DNA of 23,422 nucleotides from an uncultured Acidaminococcus sp. (GTDB lineage Bacteria; Bacillota_C; Negativicutes; Acidaminococcales; Acidaminococcaceae), in NCBI GenBank assembly GCA_900314165.1, contig OMUE01000221.1:1-23422 (forward strand). The letters run 5' to 3'. The notes beneath the pieces are model-generated. The model saw only the letters and a program-made list of their open reading frames with translations. It did no database searches and had not been told where the DNA came from. Shown here piece after piece: positions 1-6,643 of this stretch. A program made the translations under genes and the position numbers. Position 1 is the stretch's first letter, and each line of letters begins with the position of its first letter.

Positions 1-26
1 AGTCCCGTCCCCGAAGGGACGAGACT
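1..26 (-). terminator. T-box terminator hairpin
   Basis: An 11-bp stem (with one G-T pair) closes on a TTCG tetraloop, with GTCCC TTCG GGGAC at its centre. It is the alternative fold to the antiterminator just upstream. The U-tract that should follow lies beyond the window edge, so the end is not visible. Confidence 0.85.
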
Positions 27-243
27 ATGAGCCCGTGGTACCACCCTTATGACAGCCTGTCAATAGACTGCCACTTTTCATGCTGTAACGGTCATGTTCC
101 GGGTCACCCTACTGCTGGTTCGGGAACCGGCTCCAGAGGGATGTTCAACGCTGCCTTCTCCTGCCCGGGCTCCCACTGTCCCCAAGTCGCTGTACCGACG
201 GCACCATCTACTGTCTCTTTCATAGCCTTATGATTTATAATTA
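1..243 (-). promoter_or_regulatory. T-box leader, probably phenylalanine-specific (target gene outside window)
   Basis: On the minus strand the region carries the T-box antiterminator core AGGGTGGTACCACGG (about 33-47), followed directly by a terminator hairpin. Upstream, the stem III type signature AGTAGG...CGG...CCGTTA is visible (about 71-112), and a GAAC...CTCTGGAGC stretch precedes it in the usual stem I order. In the position where the specifier triplet is expected stands TTC (124-126, minus strand), a Phe codon. The UGGU of the antiterminator bulge implies an uncharged tRNA with A73, which fits tRNA-Phe. T-boxes sense uncharged tRNA and allow read-through into synthetase or amino-acid genes. 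A SPOUT methyltransferase gene upstream followed by pheST is a known Firmicute arrangement, so pheS is the likely target. The T-box call is firm; the specifier assignment is inferred by alignment to the consensus by eye. Confidence 0.9.
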
Positions 244-249
244 CGCTTC

Positions 250-278
250 ATTATACAATGATTTGCAAGCAGAGTCAA
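250..278 (-). promoter_or_regulatory. Sigma-A-type promoter of the T-box transcript
   Basis: TTGACT (273-278) and TATAAT (250-255) are separated by exactly 17 bp on the minus strand. Transcription would start near 243, giving a leader of about 240 nt before the T-box terminator. This separates the downstream synthetase unit from the ktr/methyltransferase genes upstream. Confidence 0.85.
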
Positions 279-293
279 CGGAATTAGAAGTTA

Positions 294-453
294 CCGACGG
301 ACGGACGATAGCCGACTGACGACGGACGATAAAGGAACCACGCTTCGCGTGGAACATATTCAAACCGGCGGAAGACGGTTTTTTGTTCCTCTATCGGTCG
401 TCGTATGTCGTCCGTCGTATGTCGTTGTCCCTCTTTACTATTCGCTCTTCGCT
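294..453. repeat. Heptamer-armed inverted-repeat element A (GTCGTNN type)
   Basis: The right arm holds four in-phase heptamers of the form GTCGTNN (400-427). The left arm (about 296-337) holds the complementary CGAYNNN units with 7-bp periodicity (the same heptamer recurs at 303 and 324, 21 bp apart). The inner ends pair: 327-338 against 385-396, 11 of 12 positions. Between the arms are a perfect small hairpin CCACGC TTC GCGTGG (338-352) and a second one with stem AACCG/CGGTT (363-380). Beyond the GTCGTNN units, 439-452 contains two heptamers of the TCTTCGC type used by elements B-D, and these code for the end of the methyltransferase gene. Together with the T-box leader this accounts for the gene-free stretch 1-437. 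Confidence 0.75.
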
Positions 454-1223
454 GTATTTGTCACCGCCGCAAACAGCAGGATGCTGCCGGCAATGGCCAC
501 ATTCAGGCTTTCGGCGTGGCCAAACATAGGAATCTTCACCTTCTTGTCCGCCATGGCCAGCAGGACCTCCGGCACTCCGTTGCCTTCGCTGCCCAGGATC
601 AGGGCGCTGCAGGGCGGGAATGTAGTCTTCGTCACGTCTTCTGCCCCTTTGAGAGCCGTGGCCCACAGTGGGATATGCTTGGCCTTGACCCAGTCCGCCA
701 GTTCCCGAACCCCCACATTCGTAAAGACGGGGAGATGGAACAGGGAACCCATAGTGGACCGAACCACCTTGGGATTGTACAGATCCACGGTGCCGTCCAG
801 GCACACCACCCCTACGGCGCCCATAGCGTCCGCGCTGCGGATGAGGGTGCCGGCGTTGCCCGGATCCTGGATACTGGCCAGGACCAGCACCAAGCCCATA
901 TCAGGCGCAAAATCCTGCAGCTTTTGCTGAGGCATCCGCACAAGAGCTCCGATGCCCTGAGGATCTTCCGTATCCGCTGCTTTGCGGAACACGGCATCCG
1001 TTACATGATAATACACGGTTTCAGACTCCACCGGATCTTCCCAGCCTTCCGGCAGCCGGGTATAAAAATAGCAGTCTATGTCCCAGCCGGAATCCCGGGC
1101 TTCGCTGACAGCCCGTTTCCCTTCCACCAGGAACAGTCCTTCCCGAACCCTGTATTTTTTCTGTTTCAGGGATGCCGTCCGTTTCACCCATTCGTTCTTC
1201 AGGGATGTGATTTCGTAGATCAT
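438..1223 (-). CDS. TrmH/SpoU-family RNA 2'-O-methyltransferase
   Basis: 261 residues. Predicted SAM-dependent ribose 2'-O-methylation of rRNA or tRNA by a SPOUT (knotted) enzyme acting in the cytoplasm. An N-terminal substrate-binding part (about 1-95) is followed by the SPOUT domain with its three motifs: QDPGNAGTLIRSADAMG (Asn and Arg of motif 1), LILGSEGNGV (motif 2) and the IPMFGHAESLNVAIAGS knot (motif 3). The family resembles Bacillus YsgA/RlmB; the exact target nucleotide cannot be read from sequence. The ATG overlaps the ktrA stop as ATGA, so it is probably translated with the ktr genes. The last residues (AKSE) are encoded by heptamer repeats of the adjoining intergenic element, so the natural C-terminus may have been overwritten. 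A T-box for a Phe-type synthetase follows. Confidence 0.9.
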   Translation of the reverse strand: MIYEITSLKNEWVKRTASLKQKKYRVREGLFLVEGKRAVSEARDSGWDIDCYFYTRLPEGWEDPVESETVYYHVTDAVFRKAADTEDPQGIGALVRMPQQKLQDFAPDMGLVLVLASIQDPGNAGTLIRSADAMGAVGVVCLDGTVDLYNPKVVRSTMGSLFHLPVFTNVGVRELADWVKAKHIPLWATALKGAEDVTKTTFPPCSALILGSEGNGVPEVLLAMADKKVKIPMFGHAESLNVAIAGSILLFAAVTNTAKSE

Positions 1224-1879
1224 ATGCCGTCCTCCAGCGCTTCCACACTTTTGCGGGTGCCGATGACCACCAGTTTGTCCCCTTTACGGAAGGGTTTCGT
1301 AGGATCCAGGGTGATTTCCGTAGACCCGTCCTTATGCTTGATAGCCACTACGTTCACGTTATAATTTTTCCGCACATTGATGTCGATGAGGTTCTTGCCC
1401 ACAGTTTCCGGGCTGAGGGCGATTTCCATGAGGCAGATGTCGCTGCCCAGCTCGATATAGTCCAGAATATTCGTGTAGGCCAGGTTATGGCCGACCCGAC
1501 GGCCCATATCCCGTTCCGGGTAGATGACCTTCGTAGCCCCCAGTTTGTGCAGCATCTTGCCATGCAGGGGATTCGAAGCCTTGGCGTAGATGGTCTTCAT
1601 GCCCGCTTCCCGCATGAGCATAACGCACATGAGGCTGGGCTGCAATTCCCCGATGGCCACGATGGCCGCGTCGAAGTTACGGATGCCCAGGCTGGCTACT
1701 GCCTTTTCGTCAATGACGTCGCACAGCACCACGTGGGTCAGCTTCTCCGCCTCGTTCTGCACCACATCTTCGTTATTGTCTATGCCCAATACTTCATGGC
1801 CCAGCTCTACCAGGGTTTCCGCAATAGCCCGGCCGAACCGGCCCAGGCCCCAGACCACAAATTGTCTTTTCTCTTTCAT
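1220..1879 (-). CDS. ktrA: Potassium uptake regulatory subunit KtrA (TrkA family)
   Basis: 219 residues, the usual length for KtrA. It is the cytoplasmic RCK ring that gates the KtrB channel. The N-terminal Rossmann RCK_N domain starts with the nucleotide-binding VWGLGRFGRAIAETL motif and the acidic residue of LGIDNNED. An RCK_C (TrkA_C) domain occupies about residues 135-219 and is the part that binds c-di-AMP in characterised homologues. It lies 7 nt downstream of ktrB and overlaps the methyltransferase by 4 nt, so all three are likely co-transcribed. Confidence 0.95.
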   Translation of the reverse strand: MKEKRQFVVWGLGRFGRAIAETLVELGHEVLGIDNNEDVVQNEAEKLTHVVLCDVIDEKAVASLGIRNFDAAIVAIGELQPSLMCVMLMREAGMKTIYAKASNPLHGKMLHKLGATKVIYPERDMGRRVGHNLAYTNILDYIELGSDICLMEIALSPETVGKNLIDINVRKNYNVNVVAIKHKDGSTEITLDPTKPFRKGDKLVVIGTRKSVEALEDGI

Positions 1880-1886
1880 AGCGCAC

Positions 1887-3218
1887 CTACCCTATCAAAA
1901 TATCTTCTTTGGGATAATGGATATGGCCCCGCTGCTTCCGGGCCGTGAGGGCCAGGGCAAAGGTCATGACTCCGACTCTGCCTGCATACATGCTGAGGGC
2001 CAGGATCAGCTTGCTGGCCGTGCACAAATGCTGGCTGAGCCCCGTGGACATCCCCACAGTTGCATAAGCCGACACCACTTCAAACAAGGCATACAGGAAG
2101 CTGGTATCTTCCAGGTACGTGATGCACAGCACCGTGCAAGTTACCCAGACGATGCTCATGCCCGCAATGGCAAAGGCTTGGCCGCTGTTTTCCTGGCTGA
2201 TGCGCCGGCCAAAAATCACACAGTCCGGATCCCCCTTGACTACCTGACGAATGTTCAGCAGCAGCAAAGCCGCCGTGGTAGTCTTGATGCCGCCGCCTGT
2301 AGAAACCGGGGACGCCCCGATGAACATGAGGATGACCATCAGGAACATTGTCGGTGCCCGTAGGCCGGTCAGGTCCACCGTATTGAAACCTGCTGTACGA
2401 GGCGTAATGGATTGGAACAGGCTGGCCCAGAATTGGGTCATGGGAGACATCTTCCCGATAGTGGCCAGGTTTCCTTGTTCGAAGAAGGCGAAGCCCGCCG
2501 TACCCACTACAGTCAGAGCCACCGTGGATACCAGCACCAGCTTGCTGTTCACCCGCAGCTTTTTGAAGCGGAACTTATTCCGCAACAGGTCGCTCATAAC
2601 CGGAAAGCCCAAGGCTCCCAACAGGATCAGGGCATCGATGCAGATATTGACCACCGGGTCTCCAACAAACCCCGTCAGGCTGTTAAAATGGCCGAATAAG
2701 TCGAAGCCCCCATTACAGAAAGCAGAAATGGCATGCCAATAGCCGTAATAAATGCCCTTGGGCCCGAACTGGAAGGCAAAACGAATGGCCAGCAGGGTGC
2801 CAAAGAACCCTTCTATGACAAAGGTGTATCTCGCTACCCGCAGACTCATATTCACCACGCCCCGCATATCGTTCTGGTTCAGGGAAGCCTGGATATTCAG
2901 CCTGTCCTGGAGGCCCAGCCTGCGTCCGGCTGCTACAGTAAACAAGGTTGCAAACAACATGAGGCCCAGGCCGCCCAGCTGAATCAGGCAGATGAGCACC
3001 AGCTGGCCGAACGTAGAAAAATACGTACCCGTGTCCACCACAATAAGCCCCGTAACGCAGGAAGCCGAAGCCGCAGTGAAAAGGGCGTCCACGAAGGATA
3101 GCCCCTCTCCCCGGGCTCCGGCTATAGGCAGCATCAGCAGCAGAGCTCCGGTCAGGATCAGTGCCGCAAATGTCAGGGCAATGACCTGGGAAGGGGAAAA
3201 ATGGGGTATATTCCTCAT
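1887..3218 (-). CDS. ktrB: Potassium uptake channel subunit KtrB (TrkH/KtrB family)
   Basis: 443 residues, an integral membrane K+ translocating subunit usually coupled to Na+. The four-fold M1-P-M2 architecture is visible through its pore loops: SASCVTGL (about 51-58), FCNGGFDL, RTAGFNT and TVGMSTGL. Each has the single filter Gly typical of the SKT superfamily. The start ATG is preceded by a GGAAGGGAG ribosome site. It follows the hydroxy-acid oxidising gene by only 30 nt with no terminator, so that gene and ktrBA may share a transcript. Pairing with ktrA immediately downstream is the standard Ktr arrangement. Confidence 0.95.
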   Translation of the reverse strand: MRNIPHFSPSQVIALTFAALILTGALLLMLPIAGARGEGLSFVDALFTAASASCVTGLIVVDTGTYFSTFGQLVLICLIQLGGLGLMLFATLFTVAAGRRLGLQDRLNIQASLNQNDMRGVVNMSLRVARYTFVIEGFFGTLLAIRFAFQFGPKGIYYGYWHAISAFCNGGFDLFGHFNSLTGFVGDPVVNICIDALILLGALGFPVMSDLLRNKFRFKKLRVNSKLVLVSTVALTVVGTAGFAFFEQGNLATIGKMSPMTQFWASLFQSITPRTAGFNTVDLTGLRAPTMFLMVILMFIGASPVSTGGGIKTTTAALLLLNIRQVVKGDPDCVIFGRRISQENSGQAFAIAGMSIVWVTCTVLCITYLEDTSFLYALFEVVSAYATVGMSTGLSQHLCTASKLILALSMYAGRVGVMTFALALTARKQRGHIHYPKEDILIG

Positions 3219-3248
3219 GGTTTCACGCTCCCTTCCCTGTCATCTGTT

Positions 3249-4265
3249 TTAAAATTTCCGTACGTTTTCCAGGCTGATTTCAGCCAGGCTGGCAGTGCCA
3301 CACATCTCCATGGTGTCAGCCAGTTCTGCGCCCAATTTGTCAGTCAGAAGCTTCACGCCTTCTTTGCCGCCGCCATACACAGCGTTTACGAAGGGTCTGG
3401 CAATCAGCACGGCATCAGCGCCTAAGGCCAAAGCCTTGTACACATCTACGCCGCTGCGGATGCCACCATCCACCAGGATTTTCATAGAATCGCCCACTGC
3501 CGTGGCGATTTCCTGCAGGACTTCAGCCGTAGCAGGGCTCTGGTCCAGGACACGGCCGCCGTGGTTGGACACCACGATGGCAGAAGCGCCGGCTTCTTTC
3601 GCCTTCAGAGCGCCTTTTACACTCATGATGCCTTTCACGATGAAAGGCCGGCCTGCCAAGGCGATGATTTCCGCCATTTCTTCCACGGATTTGCTGCCTG
3701 CAGGAGGCACAAAGTTTTTCAGGAACGGCAGACCTGCAGCATCCACGTCCATGGCTACGGCAAAGGCACCGGATTCTTTTACGAGAGCCATTTTTTCTGC
3801 AATCATCTGCTTATTCCAAGGCTTCACAGTAGGCACACCCAGGCCTCCGCAGTCTTTAATAGCCTTCGTAGCCCCTTCCATCACAGCAGGATCCATGCCG
3901 TCGCCTGTAAAGGCAGCAATGCCGGCCTCAGCGCAGCCGGGCACCAGTTCGGCGTTATAGGTCAGGTCGTTGTATTTGTCGCTGTAGTGCATAGCTACGG
4001 CGCCTACAGGACCTGCGAAAATCGGGTATTTGAACGTACGGCCGAACAGAGTGAAGCTGGTGTCCACAGGCCGTTTTGCACACAGGGTATCCATAACCAC
4101 GCGGATTTCCTGCCATTTATTGTAATTGCGGATAGCCGTATCCCCGACACCCTTAGCACCGGGTCCGGGAATCATATTTTTGCATGCCACCCCGTTGCAA
4201 ACCGGGCACCCCTTGCATTTCCCCAGGCATTTTCTGGCATTTTCTACTAATTCTTTATAATCCAT
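3249..4265 (-). CDS. FMN-dependent alpha-hydroxy-acid oxidising protein with Cys-rich N-terminus
   Basis: 338 residues from the chosen ATG. A GTG three codons upstream is only 1 nt from the GGGGAG ribosome site, whereas the ATG is 10 nt away. The TIM barrel matches the lactate oxidase / glycolate oxidase / L-lactate dehydrogenase family: FMN-contacting Lys in IVKGI (Lys211), the catalytic SNHGGRVLDQ segment (His235, Arg238) and the phosphate-binding VDGGIRSG and ADAVLIARP segments. The family oxidises 2-hydroxy acids to 2-oxo acids; the substrate here is unknown, with lactate or 2-hydroxyglutarate plausible from context only. Unusual is the short N-terminus with five cysteines, CX3CX2CX2CX4C (residues 13-28), which could hold an Fe-S cluster or a metal. 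It lies upstream of ktrB and downstream of repeat element B. Confidence 0.88.
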   Translation of the reverse strand: MDYKELVENARKCLGKCKGCPVCNGVACKNMIPGPGAKGVGDTAIRNYNKWQEIRVVMDTLCAKRPVDTSFTLFGRTFKYPIFAGPVGAVAMHYSDKYNDLTYNAELVPGCAEAGIAAFTGDGMDPAVMEGATKAIKDCGGLGVPTVKPWNKQMIAEKMALVKESGAFAVAMDVDAAGLPFLKNFVPPAGSKSVEEMAEIIALAGRPFIVKGIMSVKGALKAKEAGASAIVVSNHGGRVLDQSPATAEVLQEIATAVGDSMKILVDGGIRSGVDVYKALALGADAVLIARPFVNAVYGGGKEGVKLLTDKLGAELADTMEMCGTASLAEISLENVRKF

Positions 4266-4300
4266 GAATTTCACGCTCCCCTTTTTGAGTACTACGGATT

Positions 4301-4329
4301 ATTATAACATAATAAAGCGAAGAGCGAAA
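4301..4329 (-). promoter_or_regulatory. Possible promoter of the hydroxy-acid oxidising gene
   Basis: A good -10 box TATAAT (4301-4306, minus strand) lies 35 bp before the ATG. With a 17-bp spacer the -35 position falls on TTTCGC inside the left heptamer arm of element B, a poor match to TTGACA. If the promoter is used, its -35 region is supplied by the repeat. Confidence 0.4.
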
Positions 4330-4495
4330 AGTAAAGAGCGAAGAGGGCTGCTCCGCAGCATCCTCTTTGTCCGCCCTTTTCAAGGGCGGGGGACCGGCGA
4401 AGCCGGTGGTGGGTTCATTTTAAGGATGGCAGTGGAAGCGTGCAGCGCACACCTCTTCGCTTTTCGCTCTTTGCTCTTCGCTCTTTGCTCTTCAC
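4317..4495. repeat. Heptamer-armed inverted-repeat element B (GCTYTTY type)
   Basis: The left arm is four heptamers (4319-4346, GAAGAGC-like). The right arm is six in-phase heptamers of GCTYTTY form (4452-4493), a reverse-complement match to the left. Inside lie four perfect small hairpins: GCTGC TCC GCAGC (4347-4359), CCGCCCTT TTC AAGGGCGG (4371-4389), ACCGGC GAA GCCGGT (4393-4407) and GTGC AGC GCAC (4440-4450). The right arm is two heptamers longer than in elements C and D, consistent with a 14-bp tandem duplication. It ends two bases before the A-tract of the sodium-pump operon terminator. No credible gene lies inside. Confidence 0.85.
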
Positions 4496-4496
4496 T

Positions 4497-4534
4497 AAAA
4501 AGAATAAACCGCCCTGCGGCGGCTTATTCTTTTA
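4497..4534 (-). terminator. Intrinsic terminator of the sodium-pump operon
   Basis: A 13-bp stem (4501-4513 with 4518-4530, one G-U pair on the minus strand) closes a 4-nt loop and runs into a T-tract on the minus strand. The stop codon of the small OadG-like gene lies in the stem. The stem is flanked by A/T runs on both sides, so it could also work on the other strand. Confidence 0.85.
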
Positions 4535-4646
4535 CCGGAAACATCTTCACTAACGCCATGGTCAGGCCCGCAAACAGGGCCATGATGACGAACACCAGAG
4601 GGTAGGCGATGATGAGCAGTTCTATAGCAGATTCTACACTATGCAT
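4524..4646 (-). CDS. OadG-related small membrane subunit of a Na+-pumping decarboxylase (40 residues)
   Basis: A 40-codon gene directly after the beta subunit gene. Its AAGGAGG ribosome site starts on the last base of the beta stop codon and sits 7 nt before the ATG. The protein has one membrane segment (about residues 9-34, ELLIIAYPLVFVIMALFAGL) and a short charged tail ending in VKE. This matches the membrane part of OadG/MmdD/GcdD gamma-delta subunits without their Pro/Ala linker. In the family these subunits bind the beta subunit and stabilise the complex. Good ribosome site, tight coupling and the terminator straight after the stop support a real gene. Confidence 0.85.
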   Translation of the reverse strand: MHSVESAIELLIIAYPLVFVIMALFAGLTMALVKMFPVKE

Positions 4647-4659
4647 GTCCGTGCCTCCT

Positions 4660-5811
4660 TTACTGCAGCACAGGAATGAGGGCCATGGCCAGGCCGCCGG
4701 CTACCACGGAGGCTACCTGCCCGGCTACATTCACGCCGATGGCCTGCTGGATGATGAAGTTCGTCGGGTCTTCCTTTAAGGCCATTTTAGAGATAACCCG
4801 TCCGGAAATGGGGAACGCGGAGATACCGCAGGCCCCGATCATGGGATTGATTTTCTTTTTCAGGAACAGGTTCACGAATTTAGCAAACAGCAGGCCCCCC
4901 ACCGTATCGAAGATGAAGGCCACAGCTCCCAGGCACAGGATTTTCAATACCTGGGCATTCAGCATGCTTTCTGCCGTCATGGTAGCGCCTACCGTAATGC
5001 CAAGCAGCAAAGTCACCAAGTTCGTCAATTCATCCTGGGCCGTCTGAGCCAGGCTGTCACAGACCCCGGACACCTTCAGCAGGTTGCCGAACATGAGAGC
5101 CCCAATGAGGGGTACAGAAATAGGAGCGATGACGCCCGCAATAAAGGTGACCATAAGTGGGAACAGGAACAGCACGGTCTGGGACACGGGCTTTTCTTCC
5201 TTATAGTGCATCTTGATTTTCCGCTCTTCCTTCGTGGTCAGCAATTTTACCACCGGAGGCTGGATGATGGGCACCAGGGACATATAGCAAAAGGCCGTGA
5301 CGGTCAACGGTGCCAGCAGGTTCCGGGCAAATTTCTGGGCCACAAAGATGGTGGTAGGCCCGTCCGCCGCCCCGATGATGCCGATAGACGCCGCTTCATT
5401 AAAGGGGAAACCCACCAGCGCAGCTGCCAGCGTTGCCACAAAGATGCCCAGATGGGCAGCCGCCGCGAACAGCATCATGTAAGGAGCCCGGATGAGCGGC
5501 GTAAAGTCACACATGGCGCCGATGCCGATGAAGATCAGTACCGGGAATAATTCGTTGGCGATGCCCGCCTGATACAGCACGGTGAGGAACCCCGGTTCTC
5601 CACCATCCACCGGCATGACAGCGAAATGGCCCGGCAGGTTGGCCAGGATGCAGCCCACCCCCATGGGGAACAGCAGCACCGGTTCATAGCCCTTGCGGAC
5701 CCCCAGGTAGATCAGGATGACCCCGATTGCGAACATGATCCAGGTATAAGGATCTCCCAGTGCAAAAACGCCTGCAAACAATTCATGAAAAACAGTACTT
5801 ACATTCGACAT
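4660..5811 (-). CDS. Na+-translocating decarboxylase beta subunit (OadB/MmdB/GcdB family)
   Basis: 383 residues, polytopic membrane protein, usual family length. It uses decarboxylation of carboxybiotin, transferred from an oxaloacetate, methylmalonyl-CoA or glutaconyl-CoA carboxyltransferase, to pump Na+ out of the cell. The signature GAADGPTTIF holds the essential Asp (Asp150), and NPMIGACGISAFPISGRV (322-339) holds the Asn/Ser residues of the Na+ path. The carboxyltransferase and biotin carrier subunits are not in this window, so the substrate is unresolved; glutaconyl-CoA is attractive if the host is Acidaminococcus. It has its own promoter and a leader with a terminator, and is translated with the small OadG-like gene downstream. 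Confidence 0.93.
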   Translation of the reverse strand: MSNVSTVFHELFAGVFALGDPYTWIMFAIGVILIYLGVRKGYEPVLLFPMGVGCILANLPGHFAVMPVDGGEPGFLTVLYQAGIANELFPVLIFIGIGAMCDFTPLIRAPYMMLFAAAAHLGIFVATLAAALVGFPFNEAASIGIIGAADGPTTIFVAQKFARNLLAPLTVTAFCYMSLVPIIQPPVVKLLTTKEERKIKMHYKEEKPVSQTVLFLFPLMVTFIAGVIAPISVPLIGALMFGNLLKVSGVCDSLAQTAQDELTNLVTLLLGITVGATMTAESMLNAQVLKILCLGAVAFIFDTVGGLLFAKFVNLFLKKKINPMIGACGISAFPISGRVISKMALKEDPTNFIIQQAIGVNVAGQVASVVAGGLAMALIPVLQ

Positions 5812-5950
5812 TGCTTCACCTCGTAGATAAACTGTGCCAGGTTCTGCTCCTTTACCAAAAAAAAGGGCCGGACATTTTTCAATGCCAGGTCCTCGCTAAC
5901 CTTCCTACCCCTGTGCCATACGCAGAAAGGAGATATTTAATTATTCATTG
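5812..5950 (-). promoter_or_regulatory. Structured leader of the sodium-pump operon: candidate riboswitch or attenuator
   Basis: The distance from the predicted transcription start (near 5950) to the ATG is about 139 nt. An intrinsic terminator sits in the middle (5856-5891), leaving about 55 nt upstream of it that could form a sensor. That part contains GGCACAGGGGTAGGAAGG, with AGCGAGG next to the terminator stem. The sequence CCTGGCA occurs once in the 5' side of the terminator stem (about 5882-5888) and again downstream of it (about 5832-5838), so the two copies could compete for the same partner. I cannot assign a known riboswitch class; Na+ sensing would suit the gene but is only a guess. 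Confidence 0.6.
5856..5891 (-). terminator. Terminator inside the sodium-pump leader
   Basis: On the minus strand GGACCTGGCAT (5891-5881) pairs with ATGTCCGGCCC (5874-5864) around a 6-nt loop, with two mismatches and one wobble, and is followed by eight T. It lies about 45 nt before the start codon, upstream of the ribosome site, so transcription of the operon must pass it. Confidence 0.75.
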
Positions 5951-5955
5951 TCAGA

Positions 5956-5984
5956 ATTATAAACCATTTTTGCTATTGATGCAA
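5956..5984 (-). promoter_or_regulatory. Promoter of the sodium-pump operon
   Basis: TTGCAT (5979-5984) and TATAAT (5956-5961) with a 17-bp spacer on the minus strand. It lies just downstream of the pth stop codon, so the pump genes form a separate transcription unit. Confidence 0.75.
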
Positions 5985-5998
5985 GTGGCTGACCGTCT

Positions 5999-6619
5999 TT
6001 AAGCCTGAGCCGGCTTGCCCTCCGGTTTATCGGCAGCCGTTTTTGGCTTCTTCTTGGCATTGAACTTTTCCATAAGTTCGCTGAGATCCGCTCCCTGCAT
6101 CCACATCTCCACCGCGTCCGCTGCTTTCGCCACAGCTTCCTGGATGAGCTTCAGGTCGTCTCCCCGGAAGGGGTGCAGCACGTGGCTGATGACAGCCTGT
6201 TCGTCATGAACGGGATGGCCGATGCCAATCTTGATGCGGGGATAGTTCTGACTGCCGATGGCGTTCTCTATGGATTTCAGTCCGTTATGACCGCCGGAAG
6301 AGCCTTTCCGGCGGATCCGCAGGGTGCCTACCGGCAGATCCATATCGTCCTGGACCACCAGGATTGCTTCCGGTTCTATGTGGTAGAAGCGGGCAAAATC
6401 ACTGACGGCTACACCGCTGTTATTCATATAGGTCGTAGGCTTGATGACGTAGCATTTCTCCGGCATCCGCTTTTCCAGATAAAAAGCATTATCCGCCTTT
6501 TTCCAGCTGCCGCCATCGGACCAGCGCTCAGCCAGGCAATCCGCCACCATAAAGCCGATATTGTGCCGGGTATTGGCATATTCCTTGCCGATATTTCCCA
6601 GGCAGGTGATGAGTTTCAT
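5999..6619 (-). CDS. pth: Peptidyl-tRNA hydrolase
   Basis: 206 residues from an ATG with an AAAGGAG site 9-10 nt upstream; the longer reading frame runs into repeat element C and is rejected. It cleaves the ester bond of peptidyl-tRNA released by stalled ribosomes. Key residues are present: Asn9, His19 (TRHNIGF), Asn66 (TYMNNSG), Asp92 (DDMDLPVG) and Asn112 (SSGGHNGLKS). Oddities: the usual GNPG near the N-terminus reads GNIG, and a Lys/Ala/Pro-rich tail (about 188-206) extends beyond the fold. Position after prs follows the Bacillus glmU-prs-ctc-pth order, with ctc (ribosomal protein L25) absent and element C in its place. Confidence 0.95.
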   Translation of the reverse strand: MKLITCLGNIGKEYANTRHNIGFMVADCLAERWSDGGSWKKADNAFYLEKRMPEKCYVIKPTTYMNNSGVAVSDFARFYHIEPEAILVVQDDMDLPVGTLRIRRKGSSGGHNGLKSIENAIGSQNYPRIKIGIGHPVHDEQAVISHVLHPFRGDDLKLIQEAVAKAADAVEMWMQGADLSELMEKFNAKKKPKTAADKPEGKPAQA

Positions 6620-6643
6620 GGGTTCTGACTCCTTTAGATAAAA

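Noticed and set aside
363..384. AACCG...CGGTT hairpin followed by a T-run, as a plus-strand terminator
   Set aside because: No plus-strand gene precedes it; it is better explained as an internal hairpin of element A.
4319..4493. Heptamer arrays as a CRISPR or as an ordinary minisatellite
   Set aside because: Units are 7 bp, contiguous without spacers, and always in inverted pairs; no cas genes nearby.
4264..4605. Plus-strand frame across element B
   Set aside because: It reads the heptamer arms, hairpins and terminator; no ribosome site or domain.
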